Shown in pieces: positions 29,292 to 39,005 of a DNA stretch of 64,000 bases. This stretch comes from Bacillus pumilus (lineage in GTDB: Bacteria; Bacillota; Bacilli; Bacillales; Bacillaceae): positions 1,920,272 to 1,984,271 of the forward strand of contig NZ_CP047089.1 in NCBI RefSeq assembly GCF_009937765.1, read 5' to 3'. The translations under genes were made by a program, and so were the position numbers. The stretch's first letter is position 1, and every line of letters begins with the position of its first letter. Under the pieces are notes generated by a model. The model was not told the DNA's origin and searched no databases. It saw only the letters and a program-made list of their open reading frames with translations.

Positions 29292-32200
29292 TTATTCGGG
29301 CTTTAACACAATGAGCAGATCTCCGGTTTGAATCGGTTCTCCATTTGTCACATGTATTTCATCTACAACCGCAGTGAATGGGGCTTGTACAGTCGTCTCC
29401 ATTTTCATGGCTTCATTGATCATCAAATGCTCACCTTGCGAGATTTTCTGCCCTTTTTCCACGAGCACTTTGATGACAGTGCCTGGCATTGAAGCGGCAA
29501 TGTGATTTGGATTTGAGCGGTCCGCCTTCATTTTTTCTTGAACGGATGATTTGATGCTTTCATCCTTAATCACGACTTCACGCGGCTGTCCATTTAGCTC
29601 AAAATAAAGAACTCTTGTCGCGTCTGGATTCGGTTCTCCAATTGACACGAGTTTCACAATGAGTGTTTTTCCTTTTTCGATTTCTACCTCGATTTCTTCA
29701 CCAAGCCTCATCCCATAGAAAAATGTTGGTGTGTCAAGAACCGAGATGTCCCCGTAGCTTTCAGCTGTTTGGACAAATTCTGAAAAGACTTTCGGGTATA
29801 AGGCATACGCAATCGCATCTTGCTCTGTCAGCGTCAGGTCATGAGATTCTTTGAACTGCTGCTGAATAGCTTCAAAATCAACTAGCTTCAGCTTCTCACC
29901 AGGTCTGACAGTAAGCGGTTCTTCTCCTTTTAAAATGAGCTTTTGCAATTTTTCAGGGAATCCGCCATGCGGCTGACCTAAATATCCTTTAAATAGTTCC
30001 ACAACAGAATCCGGGAAGTCTAAAGTTGCTCCTTTTTCATAGACATCTTCCTCTGTTAAATCATTTTGCACCATATAAAGTGCCATATCTCCGACTACTT
30101 TAGAAGAAGGTGTCACCTTCACAATATCACCAAACATGTCATTTACACGTCTGTACATTTCTTTTACTTCGTTCCAGCGGTCACCAAGTCCGACACCTTT
30201 CGCCTGCTGCTGCAAGTTACTATACTGTCCGCCAGGCATTTCATGCTCATAAATTTCTGTATGAGGTGAATTCATGCCACTTTCGAATTCACGATAGTAT
30301 TTTCTGACAGAATCCCAGTATTGAGAAAGATGTTCGACAGATTGGACATTCATATCTGGCTTTCTTTCATGCCCATCTAAAGCATAGTACAGTGAGCTTG
30401 CGCTTGGCTGTGATGTGAGTCCTGCCATAGAACTAACGGCCACATCGACAATATCAACACCTGCATCAATTGCCCTTGCATAGGTGAACAGTCCATTTCC
30501 ACTCGTATCATGTGTATGAAGATGGATAGGGATTGTGAGCTCGTCTTTTAAAGCAGAGACTAACTCATAAGCTGCCTGCGGCTTTAATAATCCCGCCATA
30601 TCTTTAATACCTAAAATATGCGCTCCGGCAGATTCAAGCTCTTTCGCAAGAGATACATAGTACTTAAGATCATATTTCGGACGAGATGGATCGAGAATGT
30701 CCCCTGTATAACAAATAGCTGCCTCTGCCACTTTGCCTGATTCACGAACAGAATCAATGGCAAGAGTCATGCCTTTCACCCAGTTTAAGCTATCGAAAAT
30801 ACGGAACACGTCAATGCCTGCCTCGGCAGATTCTTTTACAAATGCTTTAATCACATTATCCGCATAGTTTGTATATCCAACAGCGTTTGATGATCTTAAA
30901 AGCATTTGGAACAACGTGTTTGGCACTTCTTGGCGAAGCTCTTTTAATCGCTGCCAAGGATCTTCTTTCAAGAAACGATACGCAACATCAAATGTAGCAC
31001 CGCCCCACATTTCCATACTAAACAGCTCTGGCCATAAACCTGCTGTAGGCTGGGCCACTTTCTTTAAATCATGCGTTCTCAAGCGAGTCGCAAGCAACGA
31101 CTGATGCGCATCCCTAAAGGTTGTATCTGTTAGAAGAACGTTCTTTTGTTCTTTTACCCAATTGGCTAGGCCCTCAGGTCCATGGGCATCTAACAATTGT
31201 TTAGTCCCAGATGGAATTTCTCGCTTGAGAGGAAGCTTCGGTACAACAGGCTTGTCAAAATGAGGCTTCTTTTTCTCTGCAATGCCAGGGAATCCATTAA
31301 TGGTCACGTTACCAATATAAGTCAGCATCTTCGTTCCACGGTCTTTTTGCTTAGGGAAATTAAATAGCTCTGGCGTTGAATCGATAAACGACGTATCGTA
31401 TTCCCCTTTTAGAAATTTCTCATGCTTTGCCACGTTTTCAAGAAACGGAATGTTTGTTTTAATCCCGCGAATTCTAAATTCCTGTAAGTTTCGAACCATT
31501 TTGGCAGCAGCTTGGTCAAATGTGAGCGCCCATGTGGACAGCTTGACCAATAGTGAATCGTAATAAGGTGTAATGACTGCACCTTGAAAGCTGTTCCCTG
31601 TATCAAGTCGTACACCAAATCCTCCGCCTGAACGGTAGGCCATAATTTTTCCTGTGTCTGGCATAAAATCATTTAAAGGATCTTCTGTTGTAACCCTTGA
31701 TTGAATAGCAAAACCATGTGTGAAAATATCTTCTTGCTTTGGTATACCAACTTCCTTGCTGTGAAGGTCATGACCTTTCGCGACAAGAATTTGGGTTTGA
31801 ACGATATCGACACCAGTGATCATTTCAGTGATCGTGTGTTCTACCTGTACTCTTGGATTGACTTCAATAAAATAAAACTCTCCATTTGCAACAAGGAATT
31901 CTACAGTTCCTGCATTGATATAAGAGACATTCCGAGCCAGCTGAACTGCCGCTTCGCAAATGTCTTCACGCAATTGATCTGTAAGAGACACACTTGGCGC
32001 CACTTCAATGACTTTTTGATGTCGCCTTTGAACAGAGCAGTCACGCTCATATAAATGAATGATATTGCCGTGATTGTCACCAATCACCTGCACCTCAATG
32101 TGTTTCGGATTTTCAATCAGTTTTTCAACGTATACTTCGTCATTTCCAAAAGCCGCTTTTGCCTCTGACTTCGCACGATCATAGGCTTCCTTCAGCTCCT

Positions 32201-32738
32201 CTTTCGTTCTGACAATCCGCATACCCCGGCCGCCGCCGCCTAGTGAAGCTTTAATAATAAACGGATAACCGTATTCTTCACCGAATTTTTCGACTTCTTT
32301 GACCGAATCAACTGGTCCGTCACTTCCTGGAATGACTGGAATTCCCGCTTTTTTCGCTTCTTCTCTTGCCTTTACTTTATCTCCAAACATATCTAAATGC
32401 TGAGAAGTTGGACCGATAAATTGAATGCCTTCCTCTTCGCATCGTCTTGCAAAATGAATATTTTCAGATAAAAATCCGTAACCTGGATGGATTGCATCCA
32501 CGTCATTTCGTTTTGCAATTTCGATGATCCCCTCGATATCAAGGTAGGCATCAATCGGTTTTTTTCCTTCTCCAACTAGATATGCTTCATCTGCTTTATA
32601 GCGATGATAAGAGCCCGAGTCTTCTTTGGAATAAATGGCTACTGTACGTAAATTGAGCTCCGTACAGGCCCTGAAGACTCTGATAGCAATTTCCCCTCTG
32701 TTTGCAACTAGAACCTTTTGAATTGTTCTCTGTGACAT
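29292..32738 (-). CDS. pycA: Pyruvate carboxylase
   Basis: Biotin enzyme converting pyruvate plus bicarbonate and ATP to oxaloacetate, refilling the citrate cycle. 1148 residues in one chain: biotin carboxylase domain (about 1-455, with GGGGRGMR ATP loop near 168), carboxyltransferase domain (about 530-800, with TTFRDAHQSLLATR metal site), allosteric linker, and the biotin carrier domain with NEAMKMET, in which Lys1112 is the biotinylated residue. AGGAG precedes the ATG. It stands alone between ftsW and phr with its own terminator. Confidence 0.98.
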   Translation of the reverse strand: MSQRTIQKVLVANRGEIAIRVFRACTELNLRTVAIYSKEDSGSYHRYKADEAYLVGEGKKPIDAYLDIEGIIEIAKRNDVDAIHPGYGFLSENIHFARRCEEEGIQFIGPTSQHLDMFGDKVKAREEAKKAGIPVIPGSDGPVDSVKEVEKFGEEYGYPFIIKASLGGGGRGMRIVRTKEELKEAYDRAKSEAKAAFGNDEVYVEKLIENPKHIEVQVIGDNHGNIIHLYERDCSVQRRHQKVIEVAPSVSLTDQLREDICEAAVQLARNVSYINAGTVEFLVANGEFYFIEVNPRVQVEHTITEMITGVDIVQTQILVAKGHDLHSKEVGIPKQEDIFTHGFAIQSRVTTEDPLNDFMPDTGKIMAYRSGGGFGVRLDTGNSFQGAVITPYYDSLLVKLSTWALTFDQAAAKMVRNLQEFRIRGIKTNIPFLENVAKHEKFLKGEYDTSFIDSTPELFNFPKQKDRGTKMLTYIGNVTINGFPGIAEKKKPHFDKPVVPKLPLKREIPSGTKQLLDAHGPEGLANWVKEQKNVLLTDTTFRDAHQSLLATRLRTHDLKKVAQPTAGLWPELFSMEMWGGATFDVAYRFLKEDPWQRLKELRQEVPNTLFQMLLRSSNAVGYTNYADNVIKAFVKESAEAGIDVFRIFDSLNWVKGMTLAIDSVRESGKVAEAAICYTGDILDPSRPKYDLKYYVSLAKELESAGAHILGIKDMAGLLKPQAAYELVSALKDELTIPIHLHTHDTSGNGLFTYARAIDAGVDIVDVAVSSMAGLTSQPSASSLYYALDGHERKPDMNVQSVEHLSQYWDSVRKYYREFESGMNSPHTEIYEHEMPGGQYSNLQQQAKGVGLGDRWNEVKEMYRRVNDMFGDIVKVTPSSKVVGDMALYMVQNDLTEEDVYEKGATLDFPDSVVELFKGYLGQPHGGFPEKLQKLILKGEEPLTVRPGEKLKLVDFEAIQQQFKESHDLTLTEQDAIAYALYPKVFSEFVQTAESYGDISVLDTPTFFYGMRLGEEIEVEIEKGKTLIVKLVSIGEPNPDATRVLYFELNGQPREVVIKDESIKSSVQEKMKADRSNPNHIAASMPGTVIKVLVEKGQKISQGEHLMINEAMKMETTVQAPFTAVVDEIHVTNGEPIQTGDLLIVLKPE

Positions 32739-32818
32739 TTCTCACTCCTCCATATCCCTTAAAATTTTATATGTACTCTATAATAAAGGAAGAAATGAAA
32801 ACTGTACACTTTTGTTTT

Positions 32819-34030
32819 CTAAAGATTCAAAGTTTTCTGCATTCCATTTTTTTGAACTAATGGTTTGCTCATTGATTTTTTCTTTTTGTAACGCTCTTTA
32901 TATTCAGTAAACATGCTGATATTCAGCAATATTCCCATACAACCACTCAGTAAAATAATAGACGATCCCCCGTAGCTAATAAACGGAAGCGTGACCCCAG
33001 TAATCGGAATCAGACCTGAAACACCGCCTAAATTAATGCATGTTTGGATGGCAATCATGGAGGAAATTCCTATTGCAAGCAAACTTCCAAATGGATCTTC
33101 ACACTTTCTTGCAATATAAAAACCTTTCACGACGATGAAGCCAAGGAGAGCGAGTACAAAAAATACACCGAAAAAGCCAAGCTCTTCTGAAATGATTGCC
33201 ATGATAAAATCTGTGTGTGGCTCTGGAAGATATCCGTACTTTTGAACGCTTTCTCCTAATCCAAGTCCAAAAAAACCACCTGATCCAATGGCGTAATAGG
33301 AATTAATCAATTGGTGTCCCGTAGCCCCTGCATCTTTAAAAGGATCTTGGAAACTCTCAAAACGCCCAAGACGATTTTGCGTGAAAATTTTATCCCAAAA
33401 AAGAATAATAAATGGGGTCACGACGACCATCACGGCACTAAATAGCGCCAGCAGCTTCGCAAGTGTTTTCCCGCTAAACCCTGAACATAAAATCATCGCA
33501 AGCGCAATCATGCCAATGATAAAGGCTGTCCCATAGTCTGGCTGCAAAATGATAAATCCGCATAAGATCGAGACAATCACGATTGGAGGTGTGACTCCTC
33601 GTAAAATATGATCAATATAATGCTGCTTTTTTGCATACACAGCAGCAAGATAAATAATGACGACAATCTTCACAAATTCCGCTGGCTGAAGACTGAATGG
33701 ACCTACTTTAATCCAGCTTCTTGCGTTCCCTGCAATATGACCGCCAAAGTACACATAGATGAGGGAAAAAACGGATAGCAGCAGCATACCGATTTGAAAT
33801 TTCTTATTTGAAAACAACTGATATGGAACGAGTGCCGTAAAGAGCAAAATGACCGCTCCAACGATCATAAATAAAAGCTGTTTCTTAAAAAAATTATCTG
33901 GTGCAGCATCGTATCTAATCACAGATGTAATCATACTTGAGCTATACACCATGACCAAACCGAATGCGCTAATTAAAATAATGGCGAACAATAATGAGTA
34001 GTCATACGATTTTAGCATTCTCTTTAACAT
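32819..34030 (-). CDS. ftsW: Septal peptidoglycan glycosyltransferase FtsW
   Basis: SEDS-family lipid II polymerase for septum formation, partner of PbpB. 403 residues with ten membrane spans. Family signatures: WIKVGPFSLQPAEFVK near residues 105-120, the long loop with AGATGHQLINSYYAIG, PEPHTDFIMAIISEELGF, and ITGVTLPFISYGGSS near the end. The position between ylaN and pycA is that of B. subtilis ftsW. GGAAGAGG precedes the ATG. Confidence 0.95.
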   Translation of the reverse strand: MLKRMLKSYDYSLLFAIILISAFGLVMVYSSSMITSVIRYDAAPDNFFKKQLLFMIVGAVILLFTALVPYQLFSNKKFQIGMLLLSVFSLIYVYFGGHIAGNARSWIKVGPFSLQPAEFVKIVVIIYLAAVYAKKQHYIDHILRGVTPPIVIVSILCGFIILQPDYGTAFIIGMIALAMILCSGFSGKTLAKLLALFSAVMVVVTPFIILFWDKIFTQNRLGRFESFQDPFKDAGATGHQLINSYYAIGSGGFFGLGLGESVQKYGYLPEPHTDFIMAIISEELGFFGVFFVLALLGFIVVKGFYIARKCEDPFGSLLAIGISSMIAIQTCINLGGVSGLIPITGVTLPFISYGGSSIILLSGCMGILLNISMFTEYKERYKKKKSMSKPLVQKNGMQKTLNL

Positions 34031-34193
34031 ATAATCCTCTTCCTAACGTCTGTTTCTACTGCTTGATATCCTCTTAGCTGTTTTTATTCTACTACATTTT
34101 CTCCGTTTGATCTCGTTTTACCTCTTTTATATTGTTCGTCATTCATGAAAGAATCAAGTCCGTTTGACATGAATCAATGAAAAAATAGAGGAC

Positions 34194-34230
34194 AAAAAAA
34201 CTCAAACTTATGTTCAAGAAGTTTGAGTTT
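34194..34230 (-). terminator. Terminator of ylaN
   Basis: ACTCAAACTT / AAGTTTGAGT stem with a 9-nt loop and seven T on the minus strand. Confidence 0.85.
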
Positions 34231-34237
34231 TCAATCA

Positions 34238-34519
34238 TTATTTTTTTGTGAACGCATCATGAAGTGCGGAAAGCTCTCTCTCAAGTTTATCGAGTAGTTT
34301 CTTACCTTCATGTTGATCAACTAATCCAAGCCGGACAGCGAAATCAATTTCTCTCGATAATCCGAACATTTGAGTATCTAAAACCTCTTCATAAAGAGGA
34401 CATTGCGGCATCGTTAAGTTGTCCATTTGCACTTGGATCAATTTTAAAATTTTATCTGCATCCAATTTTAATAAAGCCAGTGCTTTTTGCCGATGATCGA
34501 CTAAAATTTCTGACGCCAA
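34238..34519 (-). CDS. ylaN: YlaN (DUF1507) protein
   Basis: 93-residue all-helical protein of the YlaN family, found throughout Firmicutes and required in B. subtilis under some conditions; Staphylococcus YlaN has been tied to iron and Fur. Conserved ends: [21 protein letters not shown] and ALHDAFTKK. It starts with TTG after GGAGGGATACT. Single gene with a terminator, between glsA and ftsW. Confidence 0.93.
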   Translation of the reverse strand: MASEILVDHRQKALALLKLDADKILKLIQVQMDNLTMPQCPLYEEVLDTQMFGLSREIDFAVRLGLVDQHEGKKLLDKLERELSALHDAFTKK

Positions 34520-34641
34520 AAGTATCCCTCCGTTCCCCAGGCGAGTACCTAATTCTTCTATTTATCATAAAGCGAAACGCCCAAAATTGCAAGCAGATTT
34601 GTACAGTTCGCTTTGTAAAAATAAAAAGAAGCCTTCCTTCA

Positions 34642-35571
34642 TTAAAAGATACTCATCTCGTATTTTTCACTCATCAGCTCAAGCAGCTTAATCCCAGCAA
34701 TACTATTCCCTTTTTCATCCAGAGCCGGACCGAAGATACCGATTCCAAAATCATATGGTGCAGCTCCCATAATCCCACCTGAGACACCGCTTTTTGCAGG
34801 AATTCCGATGTTAATGGCAAATTCTCCGCTCGCATTGTACATGCCGCACGTCACCATAAAGGTTTTACAAATTCTAGCGACATCTTTCGAAAGAATTTGC
34901 TTTCCCGTTTCTGGATGCCTGCCGTCTAATGAAAAAACACAAGCAATTTTCGCCAAATCCAAGCTGTTCATCATGATGGCACATTGTTTCGTATAGACGT
35001 CCATGACTTCTTCTACGTTCCCTCTAATAATATGATATTGCTTCATATAATAGCACATCGCCCGGTTAATCATCGATGTCTCAAATTCGGACGCAGCGGT
35101 TTCCTTGCAGTATGTAATGCTTTTGTCATTTGCAAGCTCTCTAATAAAGCTAAGCAACCGGCCCAGCTGAGCTTCTGGGGTCGCTCCCCTGATTAAACTT
35201 GTGACGGCGAGCGCCCCTGCATTAATCATTGGATTCAGCGGTTTATTCGGGCTGGCTGTTTCCAGTTTGATCATTGAATTAAACGGGTCTCCTGTTGGTT
35301 CTTGTCCAACAAATTGAAAAACTTTTTTTGGCCCTTCTTCTGAGAGCACAAGCGCCAGTGCTAATACTTTTGAAATACTTTGAAGCGTAAATCGTTTATC
35401 TACATCTCCAGCGGAGTGGCACGTATTACTTACATGATACACAGCCACAGATAAATCCGTCTGATCCGCTTTGCCGAGAGCAGGAATATAGGATGCTACT
35501 TGACCATCTTTGGCCACTTTTTTTGCTTCTTCTACAAATCGCTGAAGCTCTTCATTGTCGCGACATGCCAT
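34642..35571 (-). CDS. glsA: Glutaminase (YlaM type)
   Basis: Hydrolyses glutamine to glutamate and ammonia. 309 residues of the serine-dependent beta-lactamase-like glutaminase family. Ser/Lys catalytic pair in QSISK near residue 64-68; NPMINAGALAVTSLI near 112-126; GNVEEVMDVYTKQCA near 185-199. B. subtilis has two glutaminases; this is in the place of ylaM (glsA2). GGGAGTG precedes the ATG. Divergent from ylaL. Confidence 0.94.
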   Translation of the reverse strand: MACRDNEELQRFVEEAKKVAKDGQVASYIPALGKADQTDLSVAVYHVSNTCHSAGDVDKRFTLQSISKVLALALVLSEEGPKKVFQFVGQEPTGDPFNSMIKLETASPNKPLNPMINAGALAVTSLIRGATPEAQLGRLLSFIRELANDKSITYCKETAASEFETSMINRAMCYYMKQYHIIRGNVEEVMDVYTKQCAIMMNSLDLAKIACVFSLDGRHPETGKQILSKDVARICKTFMVTCGMYNASGEFAINIGIPAKSGVSGGIMGAAPYDFGIGIFGPALDEKGNSIAGIKLLELMSEKYEMSIF

Positions 35572-35688
35572 GCCTCATACACTCCCTATCTTTCATGTAC
35601 GATTAGTGTGTACAAGGTGTAGCCTGTTTATGAAAGTGACAAATTGAACGAAAACTTCTATAATTTATGTTGGAAAGGGGTTGTCTAC

Positions 35689-36168
35689 ATGAGCATCATT
35701 CAAATCAAGGGGAACGTACAGTACAAGATCACCATTGATCCAAGTGTATGGATTTTTGATGACCGCAAATTTTTAATGGATTCTTTTTTTGAAAATGCAG
35801 CAAGTGAAGAGAAGCAGCTAGATCAGGAGCTTGACCAAGAGCGGGTGATAAGAGAAGGTCAAACACTTCCACCTACGTTAAAAACAGAGAAAAAGTACGA
35901 GAAGGAAAGACTCGTCACTGGCAGCTTCGGTATGAAGCTTGGCGATATGCTAAAAAATGCTGAGCCGCTTGAACATGCGGATACATGCGAATTTGTCACA
36001 GAAACTGGTACAATTGCTGTCCCTCTTTCTCAGGCAATGGAAAGCATTGCTCATTTCAGCCAACATGGTAAGCCAATCACAGAAGAAGGACCGATCCATG
36101 TCTATTTCGCGGATCAGTCCAACCTCACTCAGCCGATAAAAGGTGTCAAAGAGCTGATCATTACATAA
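35689..36168 (+). CDS. ylaL: YlaL family protein, unknown function
   Basis: 159 residues, cytoplasmic, acidic, without membrane segments. The first 25 residues ([18 protein letters not shown]) look like a short beta domain with FDDRKFLMD following; a middle charged linker is rich in Glu. It corresponds by place and length to B. subtilis YlaL. Function unknown. The ATG at 35689 has GAAAGGGG before it; the longer frame from 35644 is not supported. Convergent with the phoH-type gene. Confidence 0.82.
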   Translation: MSIIQIKGNVQYKITIDPSVWIFDDRKFLMDSFFENAASEEKQLDQELDQERVIREGQTLPPTLKTEKKYEKERLVTGSFGMKLGDMLKNAEPLEHADTCEFVTETGTIAVPLSQAMESIAHFSQHGKPITEEGPIHVYFADQSNLTQPIKGVKELIIT

Positions 36169-36183
36169 GTCAAAGGGTCTGGA

Positions 36184-37506
36184 CTATAGCAAATCAGCGG
36201 CAAGCTGTGCAAGTCCAGACCTTTCTCCTTTGACAAGCTTGACATGTCCAGATATTTGCTGCCCTTTGAACCGCTCGATGACATACGTAAGCCCATTATT
36301 TAAACTGTCTAAATAAGGGTGATCAATCTGCTCTGGATCTCCCATCAGCACAATTTTACTTCCCTCTCCGACTCGCGTTAATAATGTTTTCACCTCGTGC
36401 TTTGTTAAATTCTGCGCCTCATCAATGATAATAAATTGATCAGGGATGCTTCTTCCCCGAATATACGTCAATGCTTCGACTTGAATAGATCCAATTCCCG
36501 CCAAAATCGCATCAAGCTCACCCGGCTTTTTTGTATTAAATAAAAACTCTAGGTTGTCATAGATCGGCTGCATCCATGGTCTGAGCTTTTCTTCCTTTTC
36601 TCCTGGCAAGTACCCTATATCTTTCCCAACAGGCACGATGGAGCGCGCCACAATTAACTTTTTAAACATACCGAGGTCCTCTGTCTGCATTAACCCGGCA
36701 GCAAGTGCAAGCAATGTTTTACCAGTCCCTGCTTTTCCAATCAGTGTCACGAGCGGAATGTCACGACGCAAAAGCAACTCGAGTGCCATCGTCTGCTGGA
36801 CATTCTTTGGACGGATTCCCCAAATATGCTCTTGATCATAAACGAGACGTTTAACATGCTCTGCCTTTTGATCAAGCATTCCTAAAGCAGAACCGCCTTC
36901 ATTTCCCTTCATGATGACAAATTGATGAGGGTTGAATGGTGCACTTGTGACCTCTTTTATTGGTAATTGATTTTGCTTATAAAATGTATTCAATTGCTCA
37001 GTCGGAATGTAGAGCTCATGATAGCCATTATCGATGTCTTCATTTTGCAATACACGGTCACTTAAGAAGTCTTCTGCTTGAAGCCCTATAGCGTCCGCCT
37101 TTACCCGTACTAGCACATCCTTGCTGACCAAAATAACAGGCCGTCCATGAGGCTTTGTTTCTTCCTCTAAGCTTAAATTTTTCGCGACTGCCAATATTCG
37201 ATTATCATTCGTTTTTTCAATAAAAATTTCTTGAAGCTCATGAAAAGAGCGGTGATTCAGTTCAATGCGCAGTGTCCCTTTTGACTCTAGTGTAATTTTT
37301 TCATGCAGTTTCCCTTTCGATCTTAAACCGTCGATTAGGCGTGAGACGCGCCGGGCATTTTGTCCAACCTCGTCCATATATCTCTTTTTTGAGTCTACTT
37401 CTTCTAACACAACGGCTGGTATGACGACTTCGTTGTCTTCAAATGAAAAGATTGAATTCGGATCCTGTAATAACACATTTGTGTCTAATACATAAATTTT
37501 ACTCAG
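36184..37506 (-). CDS. ylaK: PIN-PhoH ATPase (YlaK/PhoH2 family), CTG start
   Basis: 440-residue fusion of a PIN ribonuclease-like domain (about 1-150) and a PhoH RecA-type ATPase (about 220-440) with Walker A LIGKAGTGKT and Walker B IIDEAQNLT. PhoH2 proteins of other organisms are RNA-unwinding ribonucleases. The open frame with standard starts begins at GTG 37476, but this would cut off the conserved opening KIYVLDTNVLL, whose aspartate is a PIN metal ligand. The frame continues to CTG 37506, eight bases after a perfect AGGAGG, with no ATG, GTG or TTG between it and the upstream stop. I take CTG as the start. B. subtilis YlaK begins with the same residues. Confidence 0.9.
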   Translation of the reverse strand: MSKIYVLDTNVLLQDPNSIFSFEDNEVVIPAVVLEEVDSKKRYMDEVGQNARRVSRLIDGLRSKGKLHEKITLESKGTLRIELNHRSFHELQEIFIEKTNDNRILAVAKNLSLEEETKPHGRPVILVSKDVLVRVKADAIGLQAEDFLSDRVLQNEDIDNGYHELYIPTEQLNTFYKQNQLPIKEVTSAPFNPHQFVIMKGNEGGSALGMLDQKAEHVKRLVYDQEHIWGIRPKNVQQTMALELLLRRDIPLVTLIGKAGTGKTLLALAAGLMQTEDLGMFKKLIVARSIVPVGKDIGYLPGEKEEKLRPWMQPIYDNLEFLFNTKKPGELDAILAGIGSIQVEALTYIRGRSIPDQFIIIDEAQNLTKHEVKTLLTRVGEGSKIVLMGDPEQIDHPYLDSLNNGLTYVIERFKGQQISGHVKLVKGERSGLAQLAADLL

Positions 37507-37646
37507 GTCCTTCGCCTCCTGATCGGGGTTTCATTCATCCTTGTCTTTCCCAAAACGATTGTTAAAATATATGTTTTCATGAATAAAGTTAGAAGGTTAA
37601 TTCAACAATAAAATAAATCATGCAGTTTGTGAAGGAGGGAATACAG

Positions 37647-38264
37647 ATGCGACTATTTTTGACATTATTCATGGTTCAAGCCATCATGCTGTTAGGCGCT
37701 TGCCAGCAGCAGGAAAAGAGTGAGGCACTGGACAAGCAAGATGGACGCCAGCACGTAGTAAGAGTGTCAGATTCCACTAAGAAAAAGACCAATCAAGCTA
37801 GGTCATCCACAGATGTCGCGCAGCATCTTGTCAAAGTAACAGAGCACGTAGCAGATGTTAATGATGCAACGGCAGTCGTCATCGGCCGCTATGCCGTTGT
37901 TGGTATTGATGTAAAAGATGATTTAGATAGAAGCAAAGTAGAAACCATTAAATATTCAGTTGCAAAAGCGCTGAAAAATGATCCAGAAGGTGCGAATGCT
38001 GTTGTGGTCGCTGATCCAGATACAGTCAGCCGGTTAAAAGAAATGGGTAAAGAAATACAAGCAGGCCGCCCTGTCAGTGGGATTATGGATGAACTAGCCG
38101 CCATTGTCGGCCGCGTAATGCCAGAGATGCCAAGAAATGAAATTGATCGCCGCGAAACAGATCCTACAAATGAACCGAATGATCAGCTCAAACAAAATGA
38201 TCAAAAGAGGTTAGACGAACATCAAAACGATCAATCAAACCATCATATGAATCAGAAGAAATAA
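37647..38264 (+). CDS. ylaJ: Lipoprotein of the YhcN/YlaJ family (spore protein)
   Basis: 205 residues. Signal with lipobox LGAC at about residues 16-19, so it is lipid-anchored; then the YhcN/YlaJ domain with VADVNDATAVVIGRYAVVG near 70-90 and a polar Asn/Gln/Asp-rich tail of about 45 residues. Family members are found in the spore inner membrane and influence germination. GAAGGAGGG precedes the ATG. Ends at its own terminator. Confidence 0.9.
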   Translation: MRLFLTLFMVQAIMLLGACQQQEKSEALDKQDGRQHVVRVSDSTKKKTNQARSSTDVAQHLVKVTEHVADVNDATAVVIGRYAVVGIDVKDDLDRSKVETIKYSVAKALKNDPEGANAVVVADPDTVSRLKEMGKEIQAGRPVSGIMDELAAIVGRVMPEMPRNEIDRRETDPTNEPNDQLKQNDQKRLDEHQNDQSNHHMNQKK

Positions 38265-38268
38265 AGAG

Positions 38269-38304
38269 AACGGCTTATATCTCCTGTGATATAAGCCGTT
38301 TTCT
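38269..38304 (+). terminator. Terminator of ylaJ
   Basis: AACGGCTTATAT / ATATAAGCCGTT, a 12-bp perfect stem with an 8-nt loop followed by TTTCT. Strong stem, short T-run. Confidence 0.8.
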
Positions 38305-38365
38305 ACGCTGATTTTAAGTAGCTGGAAAACATGCTATAATATATGCAATAAGTGAGGTGAAAAGG

Positions 38366-38596
38366 ATGAGAGTGAAGTGCTCATTATGTGAGAAGCTTGA
38401 AACCATTGATGATGATACACTCGTTGCTAAACGGTTAAGAAATCGACCGATTCATACATATATGTGCGATGACTGTCAGGAACGTATTAAAGTAAAGACA
38501 GAAGCACGCATCAAGACTGGCAGATTCTCTCTTTATCAAGATCCTGCGACAAAAGAGAATAAGAAGAAAAAAGGAAAAAAAGAACAAAAGACGTAA
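38366..38596 (+). CDS. ylaI: YlaI zinc-ribbon-like protein
   Basis: 76 residues with two CxxC pairs: CSLC at residues 5-8 and CDDC at 34-37, a probable zinc-binding fold. DDDTLVAKRLRNRPIHTYM between them is the YlaI core. The tail has a run of lysines. Function unknown. ATG 38366 follows GAGGTGAAAAGG. Convergent with ylaH. Confidence 0.88.
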   Translation: MRVKCSLCEKLETIDDDTLVAKRLRNRPIHTYMCDDCQERIKVKTEARIKTGRFSLYQDPATKENKKKKGKKEQKT

Positions 38597-38629
38597 AAAA
38601 AGACCTGACACGAGTTCAGGTCTTTTTTT
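38595..38629 (+). terminator. Two-way terminator between ylaI and ylaH
   Basis: AAAGACCTGA pairs with TTCAGGTCTTT (6-nt loop) with seven T on each strand. Confidence 0.88.
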
Positions 38630-38951
38630 ACGTATTCACTGTTCCTTCTTTTTTCGCACGATGCAGCCTGATTTTATAAATAATCAAAATGGCAGCTGCC
38701 ACGACTAGCCCTTCCGCTACCGGCAGGAAGATTCCTAGAAATGTGAGAAACGTGCAACCAAAAATCAAAAACAAGTAAATCACGAGTGCTTTTAAAATCG
38801 GTAAACGTCTAGCAAAGCCGAGCTTAAAAACAATAATCGCTAAAACAAGGATGGTGCCATATAGGAGCCACATCCCTGTTTGCGGATTTTCATCGACACG
38901 AAACAGCATCGCGAAAAAGGATAGATTTTCACTTACTTCCTGTTCATTCAA
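38628..38951 (-). CDS. ylaH: YlaH-like membrane protein
   Basis: 107 residues with three hydrophobic segments (about 27-45, 50-72, 76-95) and a basic C-terminus. Member of the YlaH family with no known role. It starts with TTG preceded by GGGAGGG. Located after typA in the same direction, so it may be read from the typA promoter. Confidence 0.85.
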   Translation of the reverse strand: MNEQEVSENLSFFAMLFRVDENPQTGMWLLYGTILVLAIIVFKLGFARRLPILKALVIYLFLIFGCTFLTFLGIFLPVAEGLVVAAAILIIYKIRLHRAKKEGTVNT

Positions 38952-39005
38952 AAAGATTCCCTCCCCTTATCTTTCAGGGTTCTATCTTTTTAATTCTTCA
39001 TGGAA

